From the NCBI RefSeq assembly GCF_009830105.1, contig NZ_WURB01000028.1, positions 1 through 53,675 of the forward strand: DNA of 53,675 bases, written 5' to 3'. This stretch comes from Microvirga makkahensis. Its GTDB lineage: Bacteria; Pseudomonadota; Alphaproteobacteria; Rhizobiales; Beijerinckiaceae. Of this stretch, positions 35,584 through 43,204 are shown piece by piece. How positions within the stretch are numbered: the first letter of the stretch is position 1; each line of letters begins with the position of its first letter. Both the position numbers and the translations under genes were made by a program. The notes beneath the pieces were generated by a model. That model did not search any database, was not told where the DNA came from, and saw nothing but the letters and a program-made list of their open reading frames with translations.

Positions 35584-36462
35584 ATGCAAGACCATTTACG
35601 ACTGGACTCATTCGATCTCAGCTTGAGCGATATCGCCTCCGTTGATGTCAAGATGCTGCACGCCCTGTCCCTTGGCGTAGGCTGGCCACATCGTACCGAA
35701 GACTGGGATATGCTTCGCCACACGGGCCAGGGCCTTGCTGCGATCGATGGAATCGGTCGCGTTTTTGGCACGGCCATGTGGTTTGCCCACGGGACGGAAT
35801 TCGCGACAATCGGCATGGTGATCACCTCGCATCGCTTCCAGGCGCATGGTAATGGGCGCTGGCTGATGGAACAGGTTCTCGAGCGTTGCGGTCATCGCAA
35901 CCTTCTCCTCAATGCAACGCGTCCGGCGTACAATCTTTACGTTTCGCTCGGCTTCGTACCGGAGGAGAGCGTCTACCAATGCCAGGGTGAAGTTGCACCG
36001 AGACTGCGCAGCTTCGAACCCGTGAAGGGTGAACTCAAGGGGGTCGCTCATGCCGACCTCGATTCCATCGCTGCGCTCGATGCGCGCGCGTTCGGCACGG
36101 AGCGGAAGAGGCTTCTGCGTATTCTCGCACGCGACGCCAAGGGCTATGGCATCTGGCGCGACGGAACTCTGGTGGCCTATGCCTTCCGCCGCAGCTTCGG
36201 GCGGGGACAGGTCGTAGGCCCCATCGTGGCGAGCAACGATGAAGACGCGATCGCGCTCGTCTCAAGGCATCTGTCGGAGATACCTGGGCAATTCGCCCGT
36301 GTCGATACACGCCAGAGGGAAGGGATTTTCCTGTCTGTCCTGCAAGACAGCGGATTGCGGATTTTCGACACCGTCACGACGATGTCGAAGGGCCGCCGGT
36401 TCCTCAAGGCAAAGTCGGGCGAGCCATCTATTTTCGGCTTGGCGTCGCACGCGCTCAGCTAA
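35584..36462 (+). CDS. Two-domain GNAT acetyltransferase (YitH-like), paralog of the one at 25506
   Basis: A 292-residue protein with the same two-domain layout as the GNAT gene at 25506-26342. It shares GWPHRTEDW near residue 40, a coenzyme-A region that reads SHRFQAHGNGRWLMEQVL, and AFRRSFGRGQVVGPIVA in the second half. The usual R/Q-x-x-G-x-G/A loop is altered (QAHGNG). The start at 35584 has AAGGAAGGCGG upstream; ATG 35551 is also in frame. It is divergent from the ArgE-type gene and ends the catabolic locus. Confidence 0.85.
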   Translation: MQDHLRLDSFDLSLSDIASVDVKMLHALSLGVGWPHRTEDWDMLRHTGQGLAAIDGIGRVFGTAMWFAHGTEFATIGMVITSHRFQAHGNGRWLMEQVLERCGHRNLLLNATRPAYNLYVSLGFVPEESVYQCQGEVAPRLRSFEPVKGELKGVAHADLDSIAALDARAFGTERKRLLRILARDAKGYGIWRDGTLVAYAFRRSFGRGQVVGPIVASNDEDAIALVSRHLSEIPGQFARVDTRQREGIFLSVLQDSGLRIFDTVTTMSKGRRFLKAKSGEPSIFGLASHALS

Positions 36463-36785
36463 CCAGATTACTGGACTCCGCCGCCGATCGTGCTGAGGCC
36501 AAGGCAGCAGCCAGACTGCGTACTTCTGAGATCGTTCTGGCATGCCAGTAGGGGAATGAGCCCGCCAGCGCTGGCCGAGCACCTCGTATAGGGTGGCCAG
36601 AGCTGGGCCGGAACAGGACCTGCTCCCCGCCTCAAGCTCATCTGGAACGGATCAGGCCCTCTCTTCTGACCAGTTTCCCCTTTCTCGCTTTGGAAGCAGT
36701 TGTTCCGTGGCCGGGATGTCCGCCCATCTTACATAGCCAAAGGTTATTGACCACCCACACCTACGTCCTGTCTGAAGGAGGAGCC
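36463..36785. other. Intergenic region
   Basis: No gene is recognised between the GNAT gene and the transposase scraps. A strong AAGGAGG ribosome site at the right end belongs to the IS5-type fragment. Confidence 0.4.
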
Positions 36786-36848
36786 ATGCTGACGGATCCC
36801 CAACTGGCGATGCTGAAGCCGCTGGTGGAGCAATGCCGTCACAAGGGC
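36786..36848 (+). pseudogene. IS5-type transposase N-terminal scrap
   Basis: MLTDPQLAMLKPLVEQCRHKG is the typical N-terminus of an IS5-family transposase, with AAGGAGG before the ATG. Homology stops after about 21 codons, where an IS256-type fragment begins on the other strand. Confidence 0.65.
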
Positions 36849-36982
36849 AACGCCGAGGATCTGACGCCGCCCGTCCCAGTCGATGCCCACCGCAATCAGC
36901 ACGGCTCGCGTAGTCCGTCCGGGTTGTGGCTCAGAAGGTCCTTGATGGCGGAGGCGGCGGGATTATCCTTGGTGCTGGTCAC
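36843..36982 (-). pseudogene. IS256-family (Mutator-type) transposase deletion remnant
   Basis: From a GTG at 36982 with GAGAGGAG upstream, the first 25 or so codons (TSTKDNPAASAIKDLLSHNP) match the N-terminus of an IS256 transposase. They are joined directly, out of frame, to a central piece reading AVLIAVGIDWDGRRQIL, which in the intact protein lies some 170 residues later. The junction falls at a sequence encoding RAVL in the N-terminal part and QAVL in the central part of intact relatives, suggesting deletion at a short match. Confidence 0.65.
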
Positions 36983-37297
36983 GGTGAGGCTCCTCTCGAA
37001 ATGCGTGACGTTGAGCATCACCATTCTGCCATGACCGCTCCGCTCAGGCGATTTGCACAACCTTCACCACGCTACATTTCTTTCCCCGGACCCGAGCGCT
37101 TCTTCACTCACGTAGGTAAACTTTGGCGGCACGCTCTCTGGCGTTACGGCTATGGGGCGAACGGTATCGGCTCCAGTCCGGCCTGCATTCCGGAAGATTA
37201 TCATAGGTGAGTGGCAGGGCTCTTTCGGTGCCTTAACAGGATACGGCCTCCGCTTGCACCAGCCTGGAGGCTGTCATCTTTTCGTGGGAGAGAGAGC

Positions 37298-37537
37298 ATG
37301 GTCGCCAACATCCTCAAGGCTGGGACACTTCCTGATGAACCTGATGGTCTTGAGAATGGACAAGCCGTTGATGGCGATCCCGTGCCGGAGCCAACCCTGC
37401 CGCCTCATCTGGCGACCTTCCTAGGAGAGCAGCTCCGGACCTTCTACGCGCATCTGATGAGCGAGCCGGTTCCCGACCGCTTCGTCCAGCTCCTGGGACA
37501 ACTGGATTGGAAGGGGAGCGCGAACGATGGCGACTGA
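37298..37537 (+). CDS. nepR: NepR anti-sigma factor
   Basis: A 79-residue protein whose C-terminal half (LPPHLATFLGEQLRTFYAHL, then EPVPDRFVQLLGQLD) matches the two-helix NepR domain. The acidic N-terminus is disordered. NepR binds the EcfG sigma factor until phosphorylated PhyR displaces it in the alphaproteobacterial general stress response. The ATG at 37298 has GGGAG upstream. The gene overlaps the following sigma gene by 11 bases, the classical nepR-ecfG arrangement. No PhyR gene with a sigma-like domain is in this window. Confidence 0.9.
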   Translation: MVANILKAGTLPDEPDGLENGQAVDGDPVPEPTLPPHLATFLGEQLRTFYAHLMSEPVPDRFVQLLGQLDWKGSANDGD

Positions 37538-38075
37538 GAACTCCATTCACCAGGCCATGCTGGAGGCCATCCCGCATCTGCGCGCCTTTGCGATCTCGCT
37601 GACCGGTAACGTCGAGTATGCGGACGATCTGGTTCAATCGGCCCTGATGCGAGGCCTCGAGAACCTCGACAAGTTCCAGCCCGGTACGAGCATGCAGGCG
37701 TGGCTCTTCACCATTCTGCGCAACCACTACTACACCGAACTGCGGAAGCACCGTCGCGAGGTCGAAGACCCGGACGGCGCCATGGCCGAGAAAGTGGCCG
37801 TGCTGCCGGAGCAGGGTTCACGGCTGGACTTCATGGACATGCAGGCCGCCTTGGCCAGGCTCGGTCCCGAGCAGAGGGAGGCGCTCCTGCTCGTATCGGC
37901 CGAGGGCGTTTCGTACGAGGAGGCGGCTCAGATCTGCGGAACGAACATCGGCACGATCAAGAGCCGCGTGAACCGCGCCCGCACCCGTCTGGCTCAACTC
38001 CTGGCGCTTGATGCGGAGGATGACGTCGGCCCTGACCGCCTGGTCAAGGCCGCGCTGTTCATGCACACGCCCTGA
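37527..38075 (+). CDS. ecfG: EcfG-type ECF sigma factor (general stress response)
   Basis: A 182-residue extracytoplasmic-function sigma factor. Region 2 is visible as YADDLVQSALMRGLENLDKF with GTSMQAWLFTILRNHYY, and region 4 as LGPEQREALLLVSAEGVSYEE with GTIKSRVNRARTRL. Its overlap with nepR assigns it to the EcfG group, which recognises GGAAC-N16/17-CGTT promoters. A good match to that promoter lies upstream of the response-regulator gene at 38688-39074, supporting the assignment. Confidence 0.92.
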   Translation: MATENSIHQAMLEAIPHLRAFAISLTGNVEYADDLVQSALMRGLENLDKFQPGTSMQAWLFTILRNHYYTELRKHRREVEDPDGAMAEKVAVLPEQGSRLDFMDMQAALARLGPEQREALLLVSAEGVSYEEAAQICGTNIGTIKSRVNRARTRLAQLLALDAEDDVGPDRLVKAALFMHTP

Positions 38076-38118
38076 GAAGCGCGGCCGTGCATTTGCTAAA
38101 GCCGGAGGCGCTCATCAG

Positions 38119-38373
38119 CTACTCGGCCATCCGCTCATCAGAGGTCTCGCCGGCAGCGGTGGAGCCGGCTTCGACCGCGGCAGCCGGCAGAGCATTCTCC
38201 ACCGTCGCGTCGGAGCGCTCCTGCCCCTGATCGGCAAGCTCGCGCTCGGCCCTAAACCAGTGATCCTCGGGATTCCCGGTGCGGCCCTCGTTCTCCCAAA
38301 TTTCATAAGCTCGCTGCCGGATCCTCTCATCCTGACTGGTGGCGATGGCGGCGGCAGATACCGTGTCGGACAT
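38119..38373 (-). CDS. DUF2934 protein
   Basis: An 84-residue protein with the DUF2934 signature DERIRQRAYEIWENEGRTG and DHWFRAERELADQG in its first half; the C-terminal half is low in complexity and acidic. The start at 38373 has GGAGAAGGGA upstream. DUF2934 genes often accompany general-stress loci in Rhizobiales; their function is unknown. It converges with the sigma factor gene. Confidence 0.85.
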   Translation of the reverse strand: MSDTVSAAAIATSQDERIRQRAYEIWENEGRTGNPEDHWFRAERELADQGQERSDATVENALPAAAVEAGSTAAGETSDERMAE

Positions 38374-38687
38374 GATCGCATCCCTTCTCCTGGAACACCG
38401 GATCAATGATCTGTCGGGCGGGAGGTTCATCCATTCCGATGCGGACGTTGACCACTCCCAGGGCCGCTTTCGACCAAGTGGAGAACCGCAAGCCTCCTCA
38501 GCTTTCGGCCCAAGCCTTCTCGAATGCGCCGTAACGTTCGCCTTGAAGGCGCCCTGGAGTCACTGTTCACGTTCCGACCGCTCAATGAAGGTCGGCTCTC
38601 GGGCGCGAATACCGTCAGCTTGCGTCCGAACAGAATGACCGCACACCAGGAACAACTCTGGGCAGGCTGGCTGCTTGGCTCCATGCG

Positions 38688-39074
38688 TCACCCGTTAGAT
38701 GGGCGCCAACCTGAGATCCCGATCACCTTCCGAAGCTCGCCAATAAGGCGGGCCGGCAGGACGGGCTTGAAAAGCGCGACCAGATCGGGGTGGCGCTGGC
38801 GGATGTCCTCCGGAACCGCACCGCCCGTGTAAATCACGCTCGGAATCCCCCGCGCTCTCAAAGCCTCCAGCACAGGGGTCACAAGACCGTCGGGGAGGTT
38901 CATGTCGAGCAGCGCCGCGTCGATGGAGAGATCGGTCCTGATCAGTTGCTGGGCATCGCTGATCGACATCGCCGGTCCGACCGGCACGCATTCAGCCGCT
39001 GTTAGCATCTTGCTGATGTCCTCCGCGACGAGCGCCTCATCCTCAACCACGAGCACACGATATCCTGCCAACAT
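38688..39074 (-). CDS. Single-domain response regulator
   Basis: A 128-residue CheY-like receiver with no output domain. The acidic pair E11-D12, phospho-acceptor D57 (LLDMNLPDG), T83 (IYTGG) and K103 (FKPV) are all present. AGGGG lies just before the ATG. It is not PhyR, because the N-terminal sigma-like domain is absent. Single-domain receivers that take phosphate from HWE/HisKA2 kinases or tune the PhyR pathway are known in alphaproteobacteria. The adjacent EcfG-type promoter suggests it is an output and feedback element of that response. Confidence 0.9.
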   Translation of the reverse strand: MLAGYRVLVVEDEALVAEDISKMLTAAECVPVGPAMSISDAQQLIRTDLSIDAALLDMNLPDGLVTPVLEALRARGIPSVIYTGGAVPEDIRQRHPDLVALFKPVLPARLIGELRKVIGISGWRPSNG

Positions 39075-39102
39075 TGCCCCTCGTTCCTATGCGACGCCAA
39101 CA

Positions 39103-39128
39103 AACGAGCACGCCTCACCTGATGTTCC
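39103..39128 (-). promoter_or_regulatory. EcfG-type promoter upstream of the response regulator
   Basis: Read on the minus strand, GGAAC (39128-39124), a 17-base spacer and CGTT (39106-39103) match the published EcfG consensus GGAAC-N16/17-CGTT exactly. The -10 element lies about 28 bases before the start codon at 39074. Confidence 0.75.
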
Positions 39129-39237
39129 TTGGAACTGCGGGACCAGTATCGTCCAATGTGCGTCGGCACTTGGAATTGATGGGTGATCCAAGCCTGCCGT
39201 CGAGGAGGCGTATTCGGGAGAACCTCGTCCGTGTGCC

Positions 39238-40587
39238 CTACCGCCAATCCTGGCCCGCCATATTCGTTTGGCTTCGGCTCACCTCGACTGAGGATTCGAG
39301 CGGCTTCACCTTCTCCGCCTGCGCCGCCTGCTGCGCGTCAGGGCCATCAACGATCAGACGCGCGCCCCGCTGGTAGGTCAGATAGTTCCACAACCAGTTG
39401 AGCGCGACCACGGCACGATTGCGCAGACCGATCAGGAAGTAGACGTGTGCGAAGCCCCAGAACAGCCAACCTAAAATGCCCTTCAGATGGATGTGATCGA
39501 GCCTCACCACCGCAGCCTTGCGGCCGATCGTGGCAAGATCGCCCTGATGCCGGTACCGGAACGGTCCGGGCCTGGGTCGGTTCGCAACTCTCGCCGCGAT
39601 GACCTCCGCTACATAGCGGCCCATCTGCTTCGCCGCCGGGGCGATGCCCGGCAACGTCCGTCCGGTCTCATCGACCGCCGCCGCGGTGTCGCCAACCACA
39701 AAGATCTCAGGCCGGCCAGAAACCGTCAGGTCCGGGCCGACCTTGGCCCGCCCTGCCAGATCCCTCTCCGCCTCGATCCATTCGGCCGCCGGGGAGGCTA
39801 TGACACCCGCAGCCCACACGATTGTACCAGCGTCGATCCGCGCCCCTTCCAGATCGACCCCACGCTCGTCGCAGTGCGTCACCCGGCTCAAGGTCATGAC
39901 CTCGACGCCCATCCGCTCCAGCGCCTGTTGCGCGTAGGCCGAGAGATCCTCGGGAAAGGTGGGGAGCAGGCGCGGACCGGCTTCGATCAGGATCACGCGC
40001 GTGGCGTGCGGGTCGATGCGCCGGAACTCGGTTGGCAGAGCATGATGAGCCACCTCCGCAATGGCTCCCGCCATCTCGACGCCCGTGGGACCGCCGCCAA
40101 CCACCACAAAGGTGAGCAGCCGCCGCCGTTCCTCGACATCTTCGATCAACTCAGCCTGCTCGTAGGCCATCAGGATCCTGCGGCGGATGGCTGTCGCGTC
40201 CTCGATCTGCTTCAAACCCGGAGCGACGGACGCCCATTCCGGGTGGCCGAAGTAGGAGTGCGTGGCACCTGTCGCAAGGATCAGGTAGTCATAAGGGATC
40301 GTCGCGGGCCCGGCATGAACGAGCCGCTGCTCCGGATCGACGCCGGTCACGTTCGCCATCAAGACTGCTGTATTCTTCTGCCGCTTGAGGATGCCGCGGA
40401 TTGGCCAAGCGATGTCCGCCGGGGACAGGGCGGCTGTTGCGACCTGGTAGAGCAAGGGCTGGAAGTAGTGGAAGTTGTGACGGTCGATGACGGTCACCTC
40501 GATGGGGAGATGCGCCAGGGATTGAGCCGCCGTCAACCCTCCGAACCCCGCTCCGACGATCACGACCCTTGGCACATTGTTGGTCAT
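39238..40587 (-). CDS. ndh: Type II NADH dehydrogenase (NDH-2)
   Basis: A 449-residue monotopic membrane flavoprotein oxidising NADH and reducing quinone without proton pumping. It has an FAD-binding VGAGFGGLTAAQSLA (from residue 11) and an NAD-binding VVVGGGPTGVEMAGAIAE. The C-terminal GILGWLFWGFAHVYFLIGLR is a hydrophobic, amphipathic membrane anchor. The start at 40587 has AAGGGC upstream; an in-frame extension to 40821 is unlikely. It might relieve reducing pressure under stress. A weak EcfG-like site lies at 40639-40663. Confidence 0.92.
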   Translation of the reverse strand: MTNNVPRVVIVGAGFGGLTAAQSLAHLPIEVTVIDRHNFHYFQPLLYQVATAALSPADIAWPIRGILKRQKNTAVLMANVTGVDPEQRLVHAGPATIPYDYLILATGATHSYFGHPEWASVAPGLKQIEDATAIRRRILMAYEQAELIEDVEERRRLLTFVVVGGGPTGVEMAGAIAEVAHHALPTEFRRIDPHATRVILIEAGPRLLPTFPEDLSAYAQQALERMGVEVMTLSRVTHCDERGVDLEGARIDAGTIVWAAGVIASPAAEWIEAERDLAGRAKVGPDLTVSGRPEIFVVGDTAAAVDETGRTLPGIAPAAKQMGRYVAEVIAARVANRPRPGPFRYRHQGDLATIGRKAAVVRLDHIHLKGILGWLFWGFAHVYFLIGLRNRAVVALNWLWNYLTYQRGARLIVDGPDAQQAAQAEKVKPLESSVEVSRSQTNMAGQDWR

Positions 40588-40638
40588 GACACTGCCCTTG
40601 TCTGTCGAGACCCACCGGACGGGGATCCTCAGAGTGCC

Positions 40639-40663
40639 AACCGAAGCACGGTCCCGATGTTCC
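40639..40663 (-). promoter_or_regulatory. Weak EcfG-like promoter candidate before ndh
   Basis: On the minus strand GGAAC (40663-40659), a 16-base spacer and GGTT follow. One of four -10 positions departs from CGTT. It is about 50 bases before the ndh start. Confidence 0.3.
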
Positions 40664-40792
40664 CCCGCATTAGGCGATGCTTGCGCCCTGCACCTCCACA
40701 CATGGTAGTCCCGGGTCAACGGCAACCATGCCCAATAGCCTTCCATGGAGAACCAACCCGATGAAAGGCCTGGGCCTGCACCCCGCCTCCCG

Positions 40793-41248
40793 TCACGGCT
40801 TGCCGTGAGCAGCCCCGGCACTCCTTCCGGTCTGGTCGATCCGCCCGCCCAGACCTACAAAGGCGGTCTCGCAAGCCGCCATTGCCCGCCGGTAGCTCTG
40901 CTCGATGTCCTCCCTGTCTGCGACTTCGGGCACGTCGCGCTGGCCCGCAGCCCGGATCAGGCGGGAGCCGTAGGCATTGGCCGCAAGAGTGAGTGCCACC
41001 ACCGTCACCGAGAACGCCATGCTGGCCATGGTGATGATGGCCGATGGCAAAGTGGAGAGAAGGTTGCGGGCATCCTCGCCGGCGCCGCTGTTAATCCACC
41101 AGACCCGGACCTGATCCTCGGAGCCGTGCCCGACATCCATCCGGAGCATCGCGACGGCAAGGCCGACACCCAGGAGGACCATGACCGCGGGAACCAGCCA
41201 CAGGCTGGTGCGGACCCCGTCCCATGTTGCCGTCAATCGCTTTAGCAT
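40793..41248 (-). CDS. Shortened DUF2254 membrane protein
   Basis: A 151-residue protein with GGGAGGG before its ATG. Two membrane segments (LWLVPAVMVLLGVGLAVAML and IITMASMAFSVTVVALTLAA) and the DUF2254 core (LLSTLPSAIITMAS...NAYGSRLIR) are seen. DUF2254 proteins are usually 400 or more residues. Here the sequence jumps from the second helix straight to a C-terminal-like RDVPEVADREDIEQSYRRAM. The middle has been lost in frame, so the product may be non-functional. Confidence 0.7.
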   Translation of the reverse strand: MLKRLTATWDGVRTSLWLVPAVMVLLGVGLAVAMLRMDVGHGSEDQVRVWWINSGAGEDARNLLSTLPSAIITMASMAFSVTVVALTLAANAYGSRLIRAAGQRDVPEVADREDIEQSYRRAMAACETAFVGLGGRIDQTGRSAGAAHGKP

Positions 41249-41462
41249 CCGCCCTCCCTGAGCCGCCCCGCTCCTCCCGAGCCGATGCCGGGAACCCAGC
41301 ATCGGTTCCAGGAGCGCCCGACATCCGCTTCGATCCTCGCGCGGGACAGGGCGCCGGCCGCTCCAATCCACGCGGGAACCGGTCCCAGCCGTTGCGCTTT
41401 CAAGCCTTGCAGTGTGAACCTCAGCGGGCATCTGATCAGGAGGCATGATGCCTAAGAGGAGA

Positions 41463-41975
41463 GAAGGCGGATGCTGAACCGGATCGCCGAGGAGAAAGAC
41501 GGCACGACGCCATCCTCATTCAGCTCCTGAACCGCCAAAAGCAGCCCGACCAAGGCGAATCTCTGAGTCGCGGCACCCGTCCTGGCAGCTCGATCCGCCT
41601 CAGGATCTGCTGCGATCCCCGGTGGACGCCTAGTCCGGCATCACGCTCGCCGAGATCCAAACTGAACTGCGCCCGCGGGATCGAGGTGCAGGCCCTCTCG
41701 ACCATTCATCTCATGCTCAAGCGCATGGACCTGACGCATAGAAAAGGCGATCCGAGCGGTCGGAGCCAGCTTGCTGCATCTGCCGCCCTACAGTCCCGAT
41801 CCTAACCCGATGGAACAGTTCTTTTCCAAGCTCAAGCCGCTTCTGCGCACCTCGGGCCACGCGACGAGGAGGCGTTCTGGGAGACCATCGGAGAACTGCT
41901 CGATGCGTTCTCGCACGAGGAGTGTCGGAACTATCCTACGAACTGCGGATATGAGCCCGTCCAAATCGAACCTGC
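41463..41975 (+). pseudogene. IS630-family transposase remnant
   Basis: Scattered frames show IS630 pieces in order: GITLAEIQTELR, GIEVQALSTIHLMLKRMDLT, then after an internal deletion LLHLPPYSPDPNPMEQFFSK with LKPLLRTSG, and EECRNYPTNCGYEP-type residues near the end. The DDE catalytic region is largely deleted and the frame shifts at least twice. Confidence 0.75.
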
Positions 41976-42194
41976 TCCAATCGAGGATTTCTTGGCAGCG
42001 GGCGCTGGGGCCGGGATGACGCATGACGGGAAGGTCGCCCGAAATCGCGCCGGCAGGGCATCTCAAGCGGAAAAATGCCCTGGCCCTTCCAGATACTTAC
42101 CTGCTGCAAGGCGGTCCTTGCCGCCGAATGCCGCTTGATCCAACATGGGCATCGTAGAGATTCCAGGTGCATGCCTTTCCCACGAGGAGCCCGA

Positions 42195-43136
42195 ATGACC
42201 GACCTCGATAGCGGCCGGATGGACGAGCTCGCGGCGCTGCTGGCGGTCGCCCGGGAGGGAACGTTCGTGGCTGCCGGCCGTGCGCTCCAACGCCACCCAA
42301 CGGTCGTGTCACGGCGGATCGCGGCGCTCGAAGCCCGTCTCGGGGTTCGTCTGCTCGAACGGACTACACGGCAGGTCAAGCTGACGGAGGCCGGACAACG
42401 GTTGGCGGCCCGCGTGCGGGCAGCGAGCGAGACGATCCTCGACGCCGAGATCGAGGCCAGCGCCGGCGCGGCGGATCTACGGGGCAACCTGAAGCTGGCC
42501 TTTCCGGCCGCCATGGGGCGGCAATGGCTGGCCCCGCTTCTTCCCTCGTTTCTGCGCCGATACCCGGCCCTGACGGTGGAGATCGACTACAGCGAACGCT
42601 ACGTCGATCTGGTCGCCGAGGGCTTCGACGCGGCGATCCGCGTCGGCGTCCTGAGCGACAGTCGGCTGGTGGCGAGACGGCTCGGCGGTCTCCGGCGCGT
42701 GCTCTGCGCCTCGCCCGATTACCTGCGCCATCATGGCATTCCCGTCACGCCGCAGGAACTCGCGGACCATAACTGCCTCGGGTTCACCGGTCTGGCCTCC
42801 TTTCCCGAGTGGCGGCTTTCAGAGGGCAGGACCACAGAGATCGTCACTATCCAGGGGTCCCTTATCTCCAATGACAGCAGCGCGCTTCTCGACGCCGCCC
42901 GGGCCGGGATCGGCATCCTGGGCGCGGGGGAGTGGCTACTGGCACGGGATTTCGCGCAGGGTAGACTGGTCCGCGTCCTTCCCGAATGGACCTTCGATGC
43001 CGACGGCGGGATCTACCTTGTGCGTCCGTCGGTGCGCTTCACCCCGGCCAGGACGGAGGCCTTCGTCGAGTGGATCGGCGAACAGTTCCGGCAAGGGCCA
43101 CCCTGGTCACGCATCGAGCCACCGAGCGCCCCCTGA
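42195..43136 (+). CDS. LysR-family transcriptional regulator
   Basis: A 313-residue regulator with an N-terminal winged HTH (MDELAALLAVAREGTFVAAGRA...RHPTVVSRRIAALEARLG) and a C-terminal substrate-binding domain (LRGNLKLAFPAAMGRQWLAP, FDAAIRVGVLSDSRLVARRL). GAGGAG lies upstream of the chosen ATG. It is convergent with the quinone oxidoreductase gene by 68 bp. Its target is unknown; the CrgA-like group often controls oxidoreductases nearby. Confidence 0.92.
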   Translation: MTDLDSGRMDELAALLAVAREGTFVAAGRALQRHPTVVSRRIAALEARLGVRLLERTTRQVKLTEAGQRLAARVRAASETILDAEIEASAGAADLRGNLKLAFPAAMGRQWLAPLLPSFLRRYPALTVEIDYSERYVDLVAEGFDAAIRVGVLSDSRLVARRLGGLRRVLCASPDYLRHHGIPVTPQELADHNCLGFTGLASFPEWRLSEGRTTEIVTIQGSLISNDSSALLDAARAGIGILGAGEWLLARDFAQGRLVRVLPEWTFDADGGIYLVRPSVRFTPARTEAFVEWIGEQFRQGPPWSRIEPPSAP

Positions 43137-43204
43137 ATGTTCGGAGGGGTAGAACGCCGGCCGCCGCAATCTGCGCGAAGCACGGCACCCATCCGCCCCT
43201 ATGG

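Noticed and set aside
24116..36462. Ectoine degradation (Doe/Eut) cluster
   Set aside because: The aminotransferase, Lrp, deacylase and aldehyde dehydrogenase fit loosely, but no ectoine hydrolase (DoeA) or ectoine transporter of TRAP/Ehu type is present and three flavoproteins are unexplained.
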